This document shows, one piece after another, positions 14,705-22,428 of a stretch of DNA of 40,080 bases. Each line of letters opens with the position of its first letter. Positions within the stretch are counted from its first letter, which is position 1. The DNA is from Acuticoccus sp. I52.16.1. GTDB lineage: Bacteria > Pseudomonadota > Alphaproteobacteria > Rhizobiales > Amorphaceae. The notes under the pieces were generated by a model. The model made no database searches. It had not been told where the DNA came from and saw only the letters and a program-made list of their open reading frames with translations. The stretch covers positions 1 through 40,080 of the forward strand of contig NZ_CP094830.1 of assembly GCF_022865125.1 (NCBI RefSeq), given 5' to 3'. Position numbers and translations under genes: made by a program.

Positions 14705-16318
14705 TCAGCGGGTCCATGTCCCGAGGCCGTGACCGTCGAGATACTGGACGGTGAAGCCGGTCGCCCTCCCCTCCTCCAGCGTGAACGTCACCGACGACAG
14801 CGAGCCGTCGGGAGCGTTCTCGTTGCGCGGAGCGACGGCGAAGGTGTCGCCGCCCCAGACGGTCAACGGCAGCTCGACGGCGCCCTCGGGGCCGAGGACG
14901 AAGGTGAGTGCGTCCCCCTCGGCGCGGATCTGTGCGGGGCCGAAATAGCTGTTGCGATAGGAGCCGGCATAGTCCGCCAGCGGGCGGGCGGCGGCGGCAT
15001 CGGCCGGCGCGGTCTCGCCGACGAGGTCGCCGATGGGATCGTAGTACGACAACAGCAGCCTGTTGTACCCGGCGAACCAGTCGCGCGTCGTCTCGCCGAA
15101 CTGGACGAGATCCATGAACCGGCTGGCGATCGCCTCCGCGGCACCGATGGGCCCGCCGTTGGTGAGCACCACGATGGCGACGTCGGCGGATGGGAGCATC
15201 TGCATGTTGGTGCCGGCGCCCAGCACGAAGGCCCCGGAGTGGCTGATCGCGAGCCGGCCGTTGGCATTGGTGGAGACGCCGAAGCCGTAGCCGTAGAAGC
15301 TGGAGCGCAGGTCGAGCGACCGGGTCGGCCCGCTGAAGGACTGGGCGCGCAGGGCCGGGACCAGCGCCGCCTCGGAGATCATCGCCTCCCCTTCATGCTC
15401 GCCGCCCGCCAGCAGCAGGCTCAGCCACTTGGCGAGGTCGTCGACGCTGGAGGAGGCGCCGCCGGCGGGAGCCTGCGCGTCCGGGTGGCGCTCGTAGAGG
15501 GGCCGCAGCTCGCCGTCGACCAGGGCGTGCAGCGCGGTGCGGTTCTCGTGCGCGACGAAGTCGGCGTAGCGGTAGCTCGTGGCGCTCATGCCGAGGGGGC
15601 CGAACAGCGCATCCTGCGCGACCTGCGCCCAGGTGGTGCCGGAGGCCGCCGCGACCGCCTCGCCGCCGATGGTGAGGCCGAAGTTGGCGTAGTGATAGGA
15701 GGTGCGGAAGGCGTCGAGCGGCAACTGGTCGAGGCGGGAGATGATGGTCGCGCGGTCGAAACCGATGTCCTCCAGGTCGTCGCCGGCGCCCAGCGGCAGG
15801 CCGCTGCGGTGGGAGAAGAAATCGCCCACGGTGGCGTTGGCGGTGACGTAGGGATCGGCGAGCGTCAGCGACGGGAGATACCGGGAGACCTCGTCGTCCC
15901 AGGCGAGCACCCCGGCGGTCACCTGGATCGCGGCGACGGTGCCGGCGATCGGCTTGGAGAGCGAGGCGATCTGAAACACGGTGTCGGCGTCGACCGGGGC
16001 GTCCGTCCCGGCCTTTCGCACGCCGTAGCCTTCGGCGAACACCGTCTCGCCGCCGTGGACGACGGCGACCGCGATGCCCGGAACGCCGCTCCGGGCCTTT
16101 ATGTCGGCGACGATGTGGGGAAGCGAGGCGAGCGCTGTCTCGATGCCCCCCTCGGCGAGGGCCACCACGTCCCCGGACGGGTTGGCGGCGATGTCGAGCG
16201 GGATGGGCTGCGATGCGGCCGGCGTCGTCGCCCCCGTCGCGCCCAGGACGACGACGGCGGCTGCGGCTGCGAGGCCGCTCGCGATGCTCCGGCCGCGCGC
16301 GATACCATTCGAGAGCAT
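14705..16318 (-). CDS. Exported serine hydrolase of the class C beta-lactamase/PBP4* family
   Basis: A 537-residue exported hydrolase. An N-terminal signal segment (residues about 10-37, ending AASQP) is followed by the beta-lactamase fold with all three active-site motifs: SLSK (Ser119, Lys122), YAN (Tyr210, Asn212) and HSG (360-362). After the catalytic domain, about residues 430-537 form an added beta-rich domain of the type often found on esterase or D-aminopeptidase relatives. True AmpC enzymes are shorter (about 380 residues) and use KTG in place of HSG, so a peptidase, amidase or esterase is more likely than antibiotic resistance. GGAG 7 bases before the ATG supports the start. It sits between the toxin-antitoxin pair and the partition genes. 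Confidence 0.87.
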   Translation of the reverse strand: MLSNGIARGRSIASGLAAAAAVVVLGATGATTPAASQPIPLDIAANPSGDVVALAEGGIETALASLPHIVADIKARSGVPGIAVAVVHGGETVFAEGYGVRKAGTDAPVDADTVFQIASLSKPIAGTVAAIQVTAGVLAWDDEVSRYLPSLTLADPYVTANATVGDFFSHRSGLPLGAGDDLEDIGFDRATIISRLDQLPLDAFRTSYHYANFGLTIGGEAVAAASGTTWAQVAQDALFGPLGMSATSYRYADFVAHENRTALHALVDGELRPLYERHPDAQAPAGGASSSVDDLAKWLSLLLAGGEHEGEAMISEAALVPALRAQSFSGPTRSLDLRSSFYGYGFGVSTNANGRLAISHSGAFVLGAGTNMQMLPSADVAIVVLTNGGPIGAAEAIASRFMDLVQFGETTRDWFAGYNRLLLSYYDPIGDLVGETAPADAAAARPLADYAGSYRNSYFGPAQIRAEGDALTFVLGPEGAVELPLTVWGGDTFAVAPRNENAPDGSLSSVTFTLEEGRATGFTVQYLDGHGLGTWTR

Positions 16319-16448
16319 GGGGGATCTCCGTTGACGAGGCCGGTGCGCGGGGACGGGCGAGGCGCACCCCCCCTCCCCTACCCGACGATCGGTGCCGGGG
16401 GAATCGCGACGACGGCGACGCGGCTGCGCCGGACGGTGCGGGCCCGTG

Positions 16449-16736
16449 TCAGCCCTTCTGCTCGTAGGCGTTCATCAGGATCGCCAGCATGTCGCTGTAG
16501 GTCCGCCGGTCGTCCTTGCACAGGCGCCGGAAGCGGTCGATCACGTCGGTCGGCGCCTTGATGCTGATCTGGCCGTCGCGCATCGGCTCGCGGCTCGGCC
16601 AGCGCTCGGGCTCGGGCGCCATGCGCACCGGCTCGGGCGCACGCGCCATGTGCGGCTCCGGCGGAGACTGGGGCTGCGGGTCGGCGGCCGGGCGCTCGAA
16701 CTGCTTCAGGCGGGCCAGATCAAGCGACCTCGGCAT
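16449..16736 (-). CDS. Ribbon-helix-helix centromere-binding protein (ParG-like partner of ParA)
   Basis: A 95-residue protein with a Pro-rich, probably disordered N-terminal half (residues 1-52) and a C-terminal ribbon-helix-helix domain: strand GQISIKAP, helix TDVIDRFRRLCKDDR and helix TYSDMLAILMNAYEQKG. It overlaps the 3' end of parA by 17 bases. A small ParA followed by a short RHH protein is the layout of type Ib partition systems, where the RHH protein binds repeats upstream of parA, represses the operon and stimulates the ATPase with its flexible tail. The repeats at 17413-17792 are its likely targets. There is no larger ParB with an HTH and CTPase domain in the window. Confidence 0.82.
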   Translation of the reverse strand: MPRSLDLARLKQFERPAADPQPQSPPEPHMARAPEPVRMAPEPERWPSREPMRDGQISIKAPTDVIDRFRRLCKDDRRTYSDMLAILMNAYEQKG

Positions 16737-17397
16737 GGCGCGCTCCCTCCAGGACGTCGATGACCTCGGCGGCGAAGCTCTCCGCGTTGGCGATCGCCTT
16801 GTCGATGCCGCTCACCTCGGACGGGTCGAGCTGGCGCAGGCCCCCGCCGGCGTTGTGGAGCGAGGAGAAGGCAGTGCGCCGGTGCAGCTCGGTGTCGAAC
16901 ACGCGCACCGCGGCGCGCAGCTCGCTGTTGATATGCTTCTCCAGCTTGCTCTTCACCGCGGCGTTGGTGCGGGCGAAGAGGACGGCGGCGGGGATGTCGC
17001 GGCGCCGGGCGCGCGACTCCATGGCGATCTGCGCCATCGTCTCGATCGCCTCGTCGGCGTCCTGCTGCTCGTCGCCCGACGGGACGATGACGAGATCGGA
17101 CTCGGCGATCGCGAACGAATTGAGCCGGGAGGCCGCCCCTTCGAGGTCGATGATGACGAAGGTCGCGCGGCTGCGGCCGGCGGCGATCTCGTCCTGGATG
17201 GCGCGCTCGCCGGCGCTGGTGACGAGAGTGATGCGCGGCGGGATCGGCGCCAGCCTGGACCAGCGGCTGAGGCGCCGCGCGGGGTCGGCGTCGATCAGGA
17301 CGACGTCGGTGCCTTCGGCGAGCTCGGTCGCCAGGATGATGGCGGACGTCGTCTTCCCGGCGCCGCCTTTGGATGACGCGAATGAGATGACCGGCAT
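16720..17397 (-). CDS. parA: ParA-family plasmid partition ATPase (type Ib)
   Basis: A 225-residue Walker-type ATPase that positions plasmid copies by forming gradients on the nucleoid. The deviant Walker A KGGAGKT starts at Lys10, the DADPA motif of switch I follows near residue 37, and FVIIDLEGAAS is the Walker B region. The short length and absence of an N-terminal HTH place it with the type Ib ParAs. I choose the ATG at 17397, where the protein begins MPVISFASSKGGAGKT and AGAGGGA precedes it; the frame stays open to 17706, but that extension would read through the repeat region and has no ParA similarity. Co-transcribed with the overlapping RHH gene. Confidence 0.92.
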   Translation of the reverse strand: MPVISFASSKGGAGKTTSAIILATELAEGTDVVLIDADPARRLSRWSRLAPIPPRITLVTSAGERAIQDEIAAGRSRATFVIIDLEGAASRLNSFAIAESDLVIVPSGDEQQDADEAIETMAQIAMESRARRRDIPAAVLFARTNAAVKSKLEKHINSELRAAVRVFDTELHRRTAFSSLHNAGGGLRQLDPSEVSGIDKAIANAESFAAEVIDVLEGARHAEVA

Positions 17398-17660
17398 CGC
17401 TGTCCCTCTCGAGGTACTCGTGGAAGGCGCAAGGTACCCGAGGCCCGTGAAGGAAACCTTACGCCACCCGGGCCATGCCGGGCCTACCCTTCCCATGGTC
17501 GGCGTAGCCCTGCCCTGCCATGACGAGGGAAGGCCCGGCCCGCCATGGTGACGGCAGGCCGGGTATGGCAGTCCATGGCGGGGCCGGCCCTGCCTGACCG
17601 AGGGTAGGCAGGGCCGAGGTGCCGTAGGGCATGGTAGGCGAGGCTGGCCAAGGCATGTCG

Positions 17661-17675
17661 AAGGTACCCTACCTT
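17661..17675. repeat. Inverted repeat AAGGTA-CCC-TACCTT
   Basis: A perfect 6-bp inverted repeat around CCC in the parA upstream region, containing one of the GGTAC motifs. Candidate binding site for the RHH protein. Confidence 0.5.
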
Positions 17676-17707
17676 CGGGTACTGGTCGGTAGATCGAGGT
17701 AGACATC

Positions 17708-17723
17708 GGTATCGGTGGATACC
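17708..17723. repeat. Inverted repeat GGTATC-GGTG-GATACC
   Basis: A perfect 6-bp inverted repeat around GGTG in the parA upstream region. A second candidate RHH or repressor site. Confidence 0.5.
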
Positions 17724-17777
17724 TTGCGGAACCCGGGGGTACCGCCGGGTAGGTGTGAGTACCTGGAGAATCCCGGT

Positions 17778-17792
17778 CATTTCACTGAAATG
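17778..17792. promoter_or_regulatory. 15-base palindrome CATTTCA-C-TGAAATG
   Basis: A perfect 7-bp inverted repeat around one C. It is AT-rich against a very GC-rich background and unlike the neighbouring GTAC repeats. It lies 380 bases upstream of parA and 150 bases beyond the racemase stop. It looks like a protein-binding site for a dimer. Confidence 0.5.
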
Positions 17793-17939
17793 TATGGAGG
17801 TTTGACCGCGAAGCCTCGACGCCCACCCGGGCGGGGAGGGGGCGTTGCGTGGTGTGATGCCCGCGCGCCGATCGCAGCGGCGTACGGCGGGCAGGCGTTC
17901 GCGGAGGTCGGGGGAGGGGGCCGGGCGGGCCGGAGCCCC

Positions 17940-18656
17940 CTATTCGGTGTGGGCGGCGAGCGTGCCGAACCGGTCCGGCGGCAACGTCACGGCAAACATG
18001 CGGGACAGTTTCCAGATCACGGCCTGATTGGTGGTGACGACCGGCCGGCCGATCGCAGCCTCGATCCGCGACACCAGCGGCAGACAACGCATGTTGCCGC
18101 CCGGCATCATGACGACGTCGGCCTGCGGGACGGCGGCACGGGCGGCGAGGTCGACGATGACCTCGTCGGCCACCGCGGCGATCGAGAAATTGTCGGTCAT
18201 GCCGAGGCTCGCGGTCTCCACCACCGTCAGCCCCTCGACGCCGAGGTATCGTGCCACGGCCGCGCTCGCGGTGCCGGCGAACGGGACGGCGAGCGCGACC
18301 TTGGCGGCTCCGAGCGCACGCAGCGCGTCGGCCATCACCGCGCCGGCGGGAAGGGCAGGGACGCCGGCGGCGGCCTCCATGCGCGCCCGGAGGGTGACGT
18401 CGTAGCCCTGACCGCCGATGAAGCTGGCGGCGCTCTGGCACAGGACGACCGCGTCCGGCCTCGCATCGGCGAGGAGGCGGCACGCGGCGTCGATCGCGGC
18501 GTCCTGGCTGTCGAACCCGGCCTGGGTGACTTCGGTCATCGGCAGCCGGGCGAAGTGGAAGCTGAATCCGTCCGGGCCGAAACGGGCGAACTCCTGCTCG
18601 ATGGTCGTGTTGGAGGAGGGGATCAGCAGGCCGATCCGGCGCGTCGTCTCGCTCAT
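17940..18656 (-). CDS. Asp/Glu racemase superfamily protein (maleate isomerase/arylmalonate decarboxylase-like)
   Basis: A 238-residue cofactor-independent enzyme of the Asp/Glu/hydantoin racemase superfamily. It has the N-terminal RIGLLIPSSNTTIEQEF, the first active-site loop VVLCQSAASFIGG (Cys73) and the second region MMPGGNMRCLPLVSRIEAAIGRPVVTTNQAVIWKLSR typical of maleate isomerases. By eye against the usual ACTSGSF and CTNLR motifs, both catalytic Cys positions are displaced: Gln74 and Gly186 occupy them, with Cys73 and Cys191 nearby. The exact reaction is therefore uncertain. It overlaps the tctA stop by four bases, so it belongs to the tct operon and should act on a dicarboxylate or related acid brought in by that carrier. 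Confidence 0.85.
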   Translation of the reverse strand: MSETTRRIGLLIPSSNTTIEQEFARFGPDGFSFHFARLPMTEVTQAGFDSQDAAIDAACRLLADARPDAVVLCQSAASFIGGQGYDVTLRARMEAAAGVPALPAGAVMADALRALGAAKVALAVPFAGTASAAVARYLGVEGLTVVETASLGMTDNFSIAAVADEVIVDLAARAAVPQADVVMMPGGNMRCLPLVSRIEAAIGRPVVTTNQAVIWKLSRMFAVTLPPDRFGTLAAHTE

Positions 18657-20146
18657 GCCCCACCCTTTCGCCGGATGCGCTTGCCGAAGACGTGCGGCAG
18701 GACGATCGTCATCACCGAGAGGATGAGCAGGCCGAGCGCCATCGGTTTCTGAAAGAAGATCTCCGGGCCGCCGATCATCAGGCTGCGGAAGAAGTTCTCC
18801 TCCAGCGTCCGGCCGAGGATCAGGGCCAACAGCAGCCCGACGGGCGAATAGCCGAGGCGCTTGACGTAGAAGCCGAGCACCCCGAACACCGCCATCACGT
18901 GCACGTCGAACAGGAACTGCCGCGAGGTGAAGATGCCGATGATGCACAACACGAAGATCACCGGCAGCAGCACCTTGAGCGGCACGCTGACCACCCGCGC
19001 GATCACCGAGGCGAGCGGCAGGCAGACGAGCAGAATGATGCCGACGCACAGGAAGAGCGCCCAACCGATCGCCGCCGCCTCCGTGGCATAGTGGGTGTAG
19101 AAGCCCGGACCAGGACGGATGCCCTGGAGCATCAGCGCCGCCAGCGCGACGACCGCCACCGGGCTGCCGGGGATGCCGAGGGTGAAGGTCGGCAGCAGGG
19201 CACCGGGCACGACGGCGTTGTTGGCCGTGTCGGTCGCGACGAGCCCCTCCACGGAGCCCTTGCCGAAGCGCTCCGGATGGCGCGACCACTGCCGCGCCTG
19301 GCCATAGCTGATGACGCTGGCCGCCGAGCCGCCGGCGCCCGGTACGATGCCGATGAGGAGGCCGATCGCCGCCGACCGCACGATCGTCACCGGGTGCATC
19401 AGCGCCATCCTGACCCCGCGCAGCGGCCCGCGGATGCCCGATGGCGGTTGCGCCGCGATGGTGTCGAGCTTGGGCCGAGCGGCGAGGCGCAGCACCTCGG
19501 ACATGCCGAAGAGGCCGAGCAGAACGGGGAGGAGGGGGAGCGAGTCGTAGAGCTCGAGCAGGCCGAAATGCGCCCGTGGGACGCCTTCGTAGAGGTCGAG
19601 CCCGGTGGTCGCGACGAGGAGGCCGAGGAGGACCGAGGCGATGCCCTTGACGACGTCGGTCCCGGTGAAGGAGGCGACCGCCGACAGGCCGAAGACGCCC
19701 AGCATGAAGATCTCGGGCGAGCCCATGCCGTTGGCGATGGAGCCGACCAGCGGCCCGCAGACCAGGAACACCACCGCACCCAGAAAGGTGCCGATGGCGG
19801 AGGACGCCACCGAGATGCCGATCGCCTCGCCCGACTGGCCCTTGAGCGCGAGCTGGTGCCCCTCGAAGGCGGTCGGCGTGGTGCCGGGGGTACCGGGCAT
19901 GTTGAGGAGGATGGCCGGGTACGAACCCGCCGCCTCGGAGGCGACATAGCCGCCGGTGATGAAGAAGATGGCCGGCCAGACGTCGAGATAGATCGTGAAC
20001 GGCAGGACGATGGCGAGGAACGTGCTCTCGATCAGCCCGGGAATGGCACCGACGACGATGCCGCTGACGAAACCCAGCAGCAGCCAGCCGAAGTTTTCCG
20101 GCCGCAGCGCCAGCAACAGTCCGTCGAGGAGGGTGGAGGCGTCCAT
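18653..20146 (-). CDS. tctA: Tripartite tricarboxylate transporter, large membrane subunit TctA
   Basis: A 497-residue integral membrane protein with around a dozen hydrophobic segments. The two internal repeats of the family are marked by GAIPGL (about residues 33-38) and GIVPGAGG (about 265-272), and LLNMPGTPGTTPTAFEGHQLALKGQ is a conserved TctA stretch. TctA is the ion-coupled pore of the TTT family and imports carboxylates delivered by TctC. The start is 3 bases after the tctB stop and the stop overlaps the racemase gene, so the four genes are coupled. Length and motifs are complete. Confidence 0.94.
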   Translation of the reverse strand: MDASTLLDGLLLALRPENFGWLLLGFVSGIVVGAIPGLIESTFLAIVLPFTIYLDVWPAIFFITGGYVASEAAGSYPAILLNMPGTPGTTPTAFEGHQLALKGQSGEAIGISVASSAIGTFLGAVVFLVCGPLVGSIANGMGSPEIFMLGVFGLSAVASFTGTDVVKGIASVLLGLLVATTGLDLYEGVPRAHFGLLELYDSLPLLPVLLGLFGMSEVLRLAARPKLDTIAAQPPSGIRGPLRGVRMALMHPVTIVRSAAIGLLIGIVPGAGGSAASVISYGQARQWSRHPERFGKGSVEGLVATDTANNAVVPGALLPTFTLGIPGSPVAVVALAALMLQGIRPGPGFYTHYATEAAAIGWALFLCVGIILLVCLPLASVIARVVSVPLKVLLPVIFVLCIIGIFTSRQFLFDVHVMAVFGVLGFYVKRLGYSPVGLLLALILGRTLEENFFRSLMIGGPEIFFQKPMALGLLILSVMTIVLPHVFGKRIRRKGGA

Positions 20147-20149
20147 CGC

Positions 20150-20665
20150 TCAGAATCCGAGCGGCAGGGCGAGGAACGGGAAGCGCGGCACCGAGAGCCC
20201 CAGAATGTCGGCCAAAAACAGCGTGACGAGGAGGCCGGCGACGAGCCCGGTGGCGAGGCTCGCCAGCGTGCCGAGGCCGGAGACCAACCGCACCACGACG
20301 GCCGTGGCGAGGGCGATCGCAGCGGCGAAGCCGAGCCCGGTCGCCGCGAAGGGGAAGACGAAGGCCGTCACCGCGAGAACGGCCGCGCGCAATGCGCCGC
20401 GCAGGACGCCCGGCCCCAGCGCCACGGCCGCCGGAGCGTGCATCGCGGCCCTGACGGCGATGAGCCCGCCGAGTGCGACGAGCCCGGCGATCAGGATCAG
20501 CGGATAGGCGATGCTGTGCAGCGGCAGCTCGGCCACCTGCACCACGTAGGCGAGACAGTAGGCGAGGATGATGCCGGCGAACGCCAGCTCCTCGCGCCGC
20601 GACGGCGTGGTTTCGCCGGCGGCAGGGGAGGGGGGAGGGGCCCCCTCGCCACGGCCTTCGCGCAT
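20150..20665 (-). CDS. tctB: Tripartite tricarboxylate transporter, small membrane subunit TctB
   Basis: A 171-residue protein with four predicted membrane segments, for example LAFAGIILAYCLAYVVQVAEL, IAYPLILIAGLVALGGLIAV, AAVLAVTAFVFPFAATGLGFAAAIAL and LVAGLLVTLFLADILGLSV. This is the usual topology of the poorly conserved TctB subunit. The start at 20665 overlaps the tctC stop (TGATG); a longer in-frame reading runs inside tctC and is rejected. The first 30 residues are hydrophilic. Identification rests on position between tctC and tctA plus topology. Confidence 0.87.
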   Translation of the reverse strand: MREGRGEGAPPPSPAAGETTPSRREELAFAGIILAYCLAYVVQVAELPLHSIAYPLILIAGLVALGGLIAVRAAMHAPAAVALGPGVLRGALRAAVLAVTAFVFPFAATGLGFAAAIALATAVVVRLVSGLGTLASLATGLVAGLLVTLFLADILGLSVPRFPFLALPLGF

Positions 20666-21648
20666 CAGAGGTCGAGCGACTTGAGCTGCTCCAGGAAGTC
20701 GGCCTCGATCGCCTCCAACTCCTCGGGGCTGGTATATTTCAGCGACGCCGGCTGGAAATTGAGGTCGATCAGCGCCTTCTTCGTCGCCTCGGCGGTGTAG
20801 GTCTCGCGGTAGGCGTCGACGAGGTACCGGTAGACCTCGGGGTTCTCGTCGCGCACCTTGGCGGACACGCAGTAGGCGGTCGGGTGCATCAAGGTCAGCG
20901 CCTGCTCGGGGAAGAGATCGTAGACGCTCGGTGCGTCGATCACGTCCGGGATCGGGTTCTCCTTGTCGAAGATGCACAGGCAGCGCAGGTTCTCGTAGTC
21001 GTTGGACGCGTCATAGAGCCCGGTCCAGACGAGGTCGGTCTCGCCGCTGATCGCCGCGCGCCGGCTCGGGCCGCCGCCGTTGTAGGGCACGAAGCGCTCC
21101 TCGATGCCCATCCGCTTGTCGAAGATGACGCCGCTGATGTGGTACATCGCGCGCAGCGCCGCGACCGCGGCCGTGATCTGCTGCGTCTTCGCCGCCTCGA
21201 CCACCTGCTCCATCGACTCCCACTTGGAATCCTTGCCGGTGAAGACCGCGATCGGCCCGTTCCACATGGTGCCGAGATAGGCGAACGCGCCGTACGTGAA
21301 GTTCTGCGGCTTTCCCACGGCGATCGACACGTTCATGCTCGACACCGCGATGACGCCGAGCGTGTAGCCATCCGGCGGCGCGTTGACGATCGTCGTCGCC
21401 GACAGGATCCCGCCCGCGCCCGGCTTGAAGTCGGGAATGATGGTCTCGCCGGTGATGCGCGTCCACTCGGGGGTGATCGCGCGGGTGAAGCGGTCGTGCC
21501 CGCCGCCGGGGCTGGCGTCGACGATGGCGGTGAAGGGCTTGGAGGGGAAGTCCGCCGCCCAGCCGGAACGGGGCACGAGGCCCAGCACCGCCGCGCTCCC
21601 GAGGCCGACGCCTCCTGCGATCAGCGACCGCCGTGAAAGCTCCGTCAT
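20665..21648 (-). CDS. tctC: Tripartite tricarboxylate transporter, periplasmic binding protein TctC
   Basis: A 327-residue solute receptor of the Bug/TctC family. The N-terminus SRRSLIAGGVGLGSAAVLGLVP looks like a twin-arginine signal, unusual for this family, where Sec signals dominate. The mature part has FPSKPFTAIVDASPGGGHDRFTRAI, the family's ligand-loop region, and KPGAGGILSATTIVNAPPDGYTLGV. Bug proteins normally bind carboxylates through two water-bridged loops. GGAGG 5 bases before the ATG supports the start. Ligand unknown; a small dicarboxylate would suit the racemase-like enzyme of the operon. Confidence 0.92.
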   Translation of the reverse strand: MTELSRRSLIAGGVGLGSAAVLGLVPRSGWAADFPSKPFTAIVDASPGGGHDRFTRAITPEWTRITGETIIPDFKPGAGGILSATTIVNAPPDGYTLGVIAVSSMNVSIAVGKPQNFTYGAFAYLGTMWNGPIAVFTGKDSKWESMEQVVEAAKTQQITAAVAALRAMYHISGVIFDKRMGIEERFVPYNGGGPSRRAAISGETDLVWTGLYDASNDYENLRCLCIFDKENPIPDVIDAPSVYDLFPEQALTLMHPTAYCVSAKVRDENPEVYRYLVDAYRETYTAEATKKALIDLNFQPASLKYTSPEELEAIEADFLEQLKSLDL

Positions 21649-21771
21649 GCCACGCCTCCATGCTTGAACGGCGCCAGAGTGCGCACCGCCGGGAGGGCGA
21701 GGAATGTCCCGGCGGGAATAGCTGCCATCAAGGCGGGGGCATGGAGCGGCCGGGCGGCGGCGCGCCGCGCT

Positions 21772-22125
21772 TCAGTAGTACTGCGTCTCCAGGAAGATGC
21801 AGCCGCTGCGGCTGAAGAAGGGACCATGCGCGGTGCCGGGGGGCCGCAGCGCGTAGGCGTACCCCTCGAGCGCCTGTCCGTCGACCTCGAGGGTGCCCTC
21901 CATGAGGAAGAACTCCTCCCAGTAGTCGTGCACGAAGACATTGTCGTTCAGCGTGCCGGGGGCGAACCGGATCAGCCGTGTGCGGCGCCCGGTCTTGACG
22001 TCCTCGTCGAGCTCGCCGGCGAGTGGCATCTGCTGCACGCCGTCCGGGACGCCGGGGATGGGCTGCCAGCCTGACGCGGTGTCAACGGGGTAGTCGGCCG
22101 GAGGGGTCGCTCGGGTGGGGGTCAT
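21772..22125 (-). CDS. Small cupin-domain protein
   Basis: A 117-residue single-domain cupin. The segment FVHDYWEEFFLMEGTLEVDGQALEGYAYALRPPGTAHGPFFSRSGCIFLET covers the two cupin motifs with metal-binding candidates His, Glu, Glu and the later His in TAHGP. GAGGA seven bases before the ATG at 22125 supports this start; longer readings have no cupin similarity. It is the first gene of the minus-strand unit cupin-tctC-tctB-tctA-racemase, 123 bases upstream of tctC. Small cupins in such operons may be isomerases, lyases or dioxygenases, or non-catalytic; the function cannot be assigned. Confidence 0.83.
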   Translation of the reverse strand: MTPTRATPPADYPVDTASGWQPIPGVPDGVQQMPLAGELDEDVKTGRRTRLIRFAPGTLNDNVFVHDYWEEFFLMEGTLEVDGQALEGYAYALRPPGTAHGPFFSRSGCIFLETQYY

Positions 22126-22428
22126 CGGGGTCCTCGATCGGTCGCGGGGCGGGCGGGGCGCCTTGGCGCGGAGCTTGCATTGTCGCCGGCAAGACACATC
22201 CGTCCGTGGCAACAGTAATGTGATACCGCCACCCCTGGCGCGACGACGTGATCCGTTGGACCATCCGATCGCGCCTTCGCGCCACAGTTCGAGCCCTGTG
22301 CCGATGGGCGGGGCGGGGTCCGGCCGCGACGGGAGCGGCCGGCTGGGCGCCACGCTAGCCGCGCGCATGGGGGGCCAGGACGGTGCCTCGCCGCACTACC
22401 AGCTATGCCTCCGGGAGGTCGACGTGCC
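22126..22428. other. Divergent intergenic region between cupin/tct operon and LysR regulator
   Basis: A 303-base gap, expected to hold both promoters and the LysR binding sites. The only clear symmetric element is TTGC-N10-GCAA at 22175-22192. Relatively AT-rich sequence near 22195-22230 could hold the tct promoter, but no convincing -35/-10 pair was found. Confidence 0.45.
22175..22192. promoter_or_regulatory. Candidate LysR-type operator
   Basis: Inverted half-sites TTGC and GCAA separated by 10 bases lie 50 bases upstream of the cupin start, a plausible activator position for the divergently encoded LysR protein. Based on symmetry and position only. Confidence 0.35.

Larger units (their letters stand above)
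17398..17939. repeat. Repeat-rich, centromere-like region upstream of parA
   Basis: A 542-base stretch without a gene, of obviously repetitive character. GGTAC/GTACC occurs at 17413, 17433, 17663, 17678, 17738 and 17759, in two clusters. Between them CATG occurs at 17474, 17494, 17519, 17544, 17574, 17630 and 17654, with 20-30-base spacing for most, mixed with GCCTACC/GGTAGGC and CTGCC/GGCAG motifs. Perfect inverted repeats occur at 17661-17675, 17708-17723 and 17778-17792. Position directly 5' of a type Ib parA makes this the likely partition site and parA promoter. No clean -35/-10 pair was identified. The part from 17793 to 17939 looks unremarkable. Confidence 0.65.

Noticed and set aside
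14705-16318. AmpC-type beta-lactamase resistance gene
   Set aside because: The third motif is HSG, not KTG, and the protein is about 150 residues longer with an added C-terminal domain; a peptidase or esterase is more likely.
14543-16561. Plus-strand open frame of 672 codons opposite the serine hydrolase
   Set aside because: It is the antisense shadow of a gene with all three beta-lactamase-family motifs and has no domain of its own.
17398-17706. N-terminal extension of ParA by 103 residues
   Set aside because: The frame is open, but it reads through the repeats, is Pro/Gly-rich with no ParA similarity, and the standard start MPVISFASSKGG has a ribosome site at 17397.
18692-20800. Long plus-strand open frame of 702 codons opposite tctA/tctB
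   Set aside because: Its product is a low-complexity Arg/Asp/Glu/His-rich string typical of the antisense of GC-rich genes; the opposite strand encodes clear TctA and TctB.
22405-22428. ATG at 22405 as the LysR start
   Set aside because: It overlaps the GGGAGG ribosome site; GTG at 22429 gives the standard LysR N-terminus and correct spacing.
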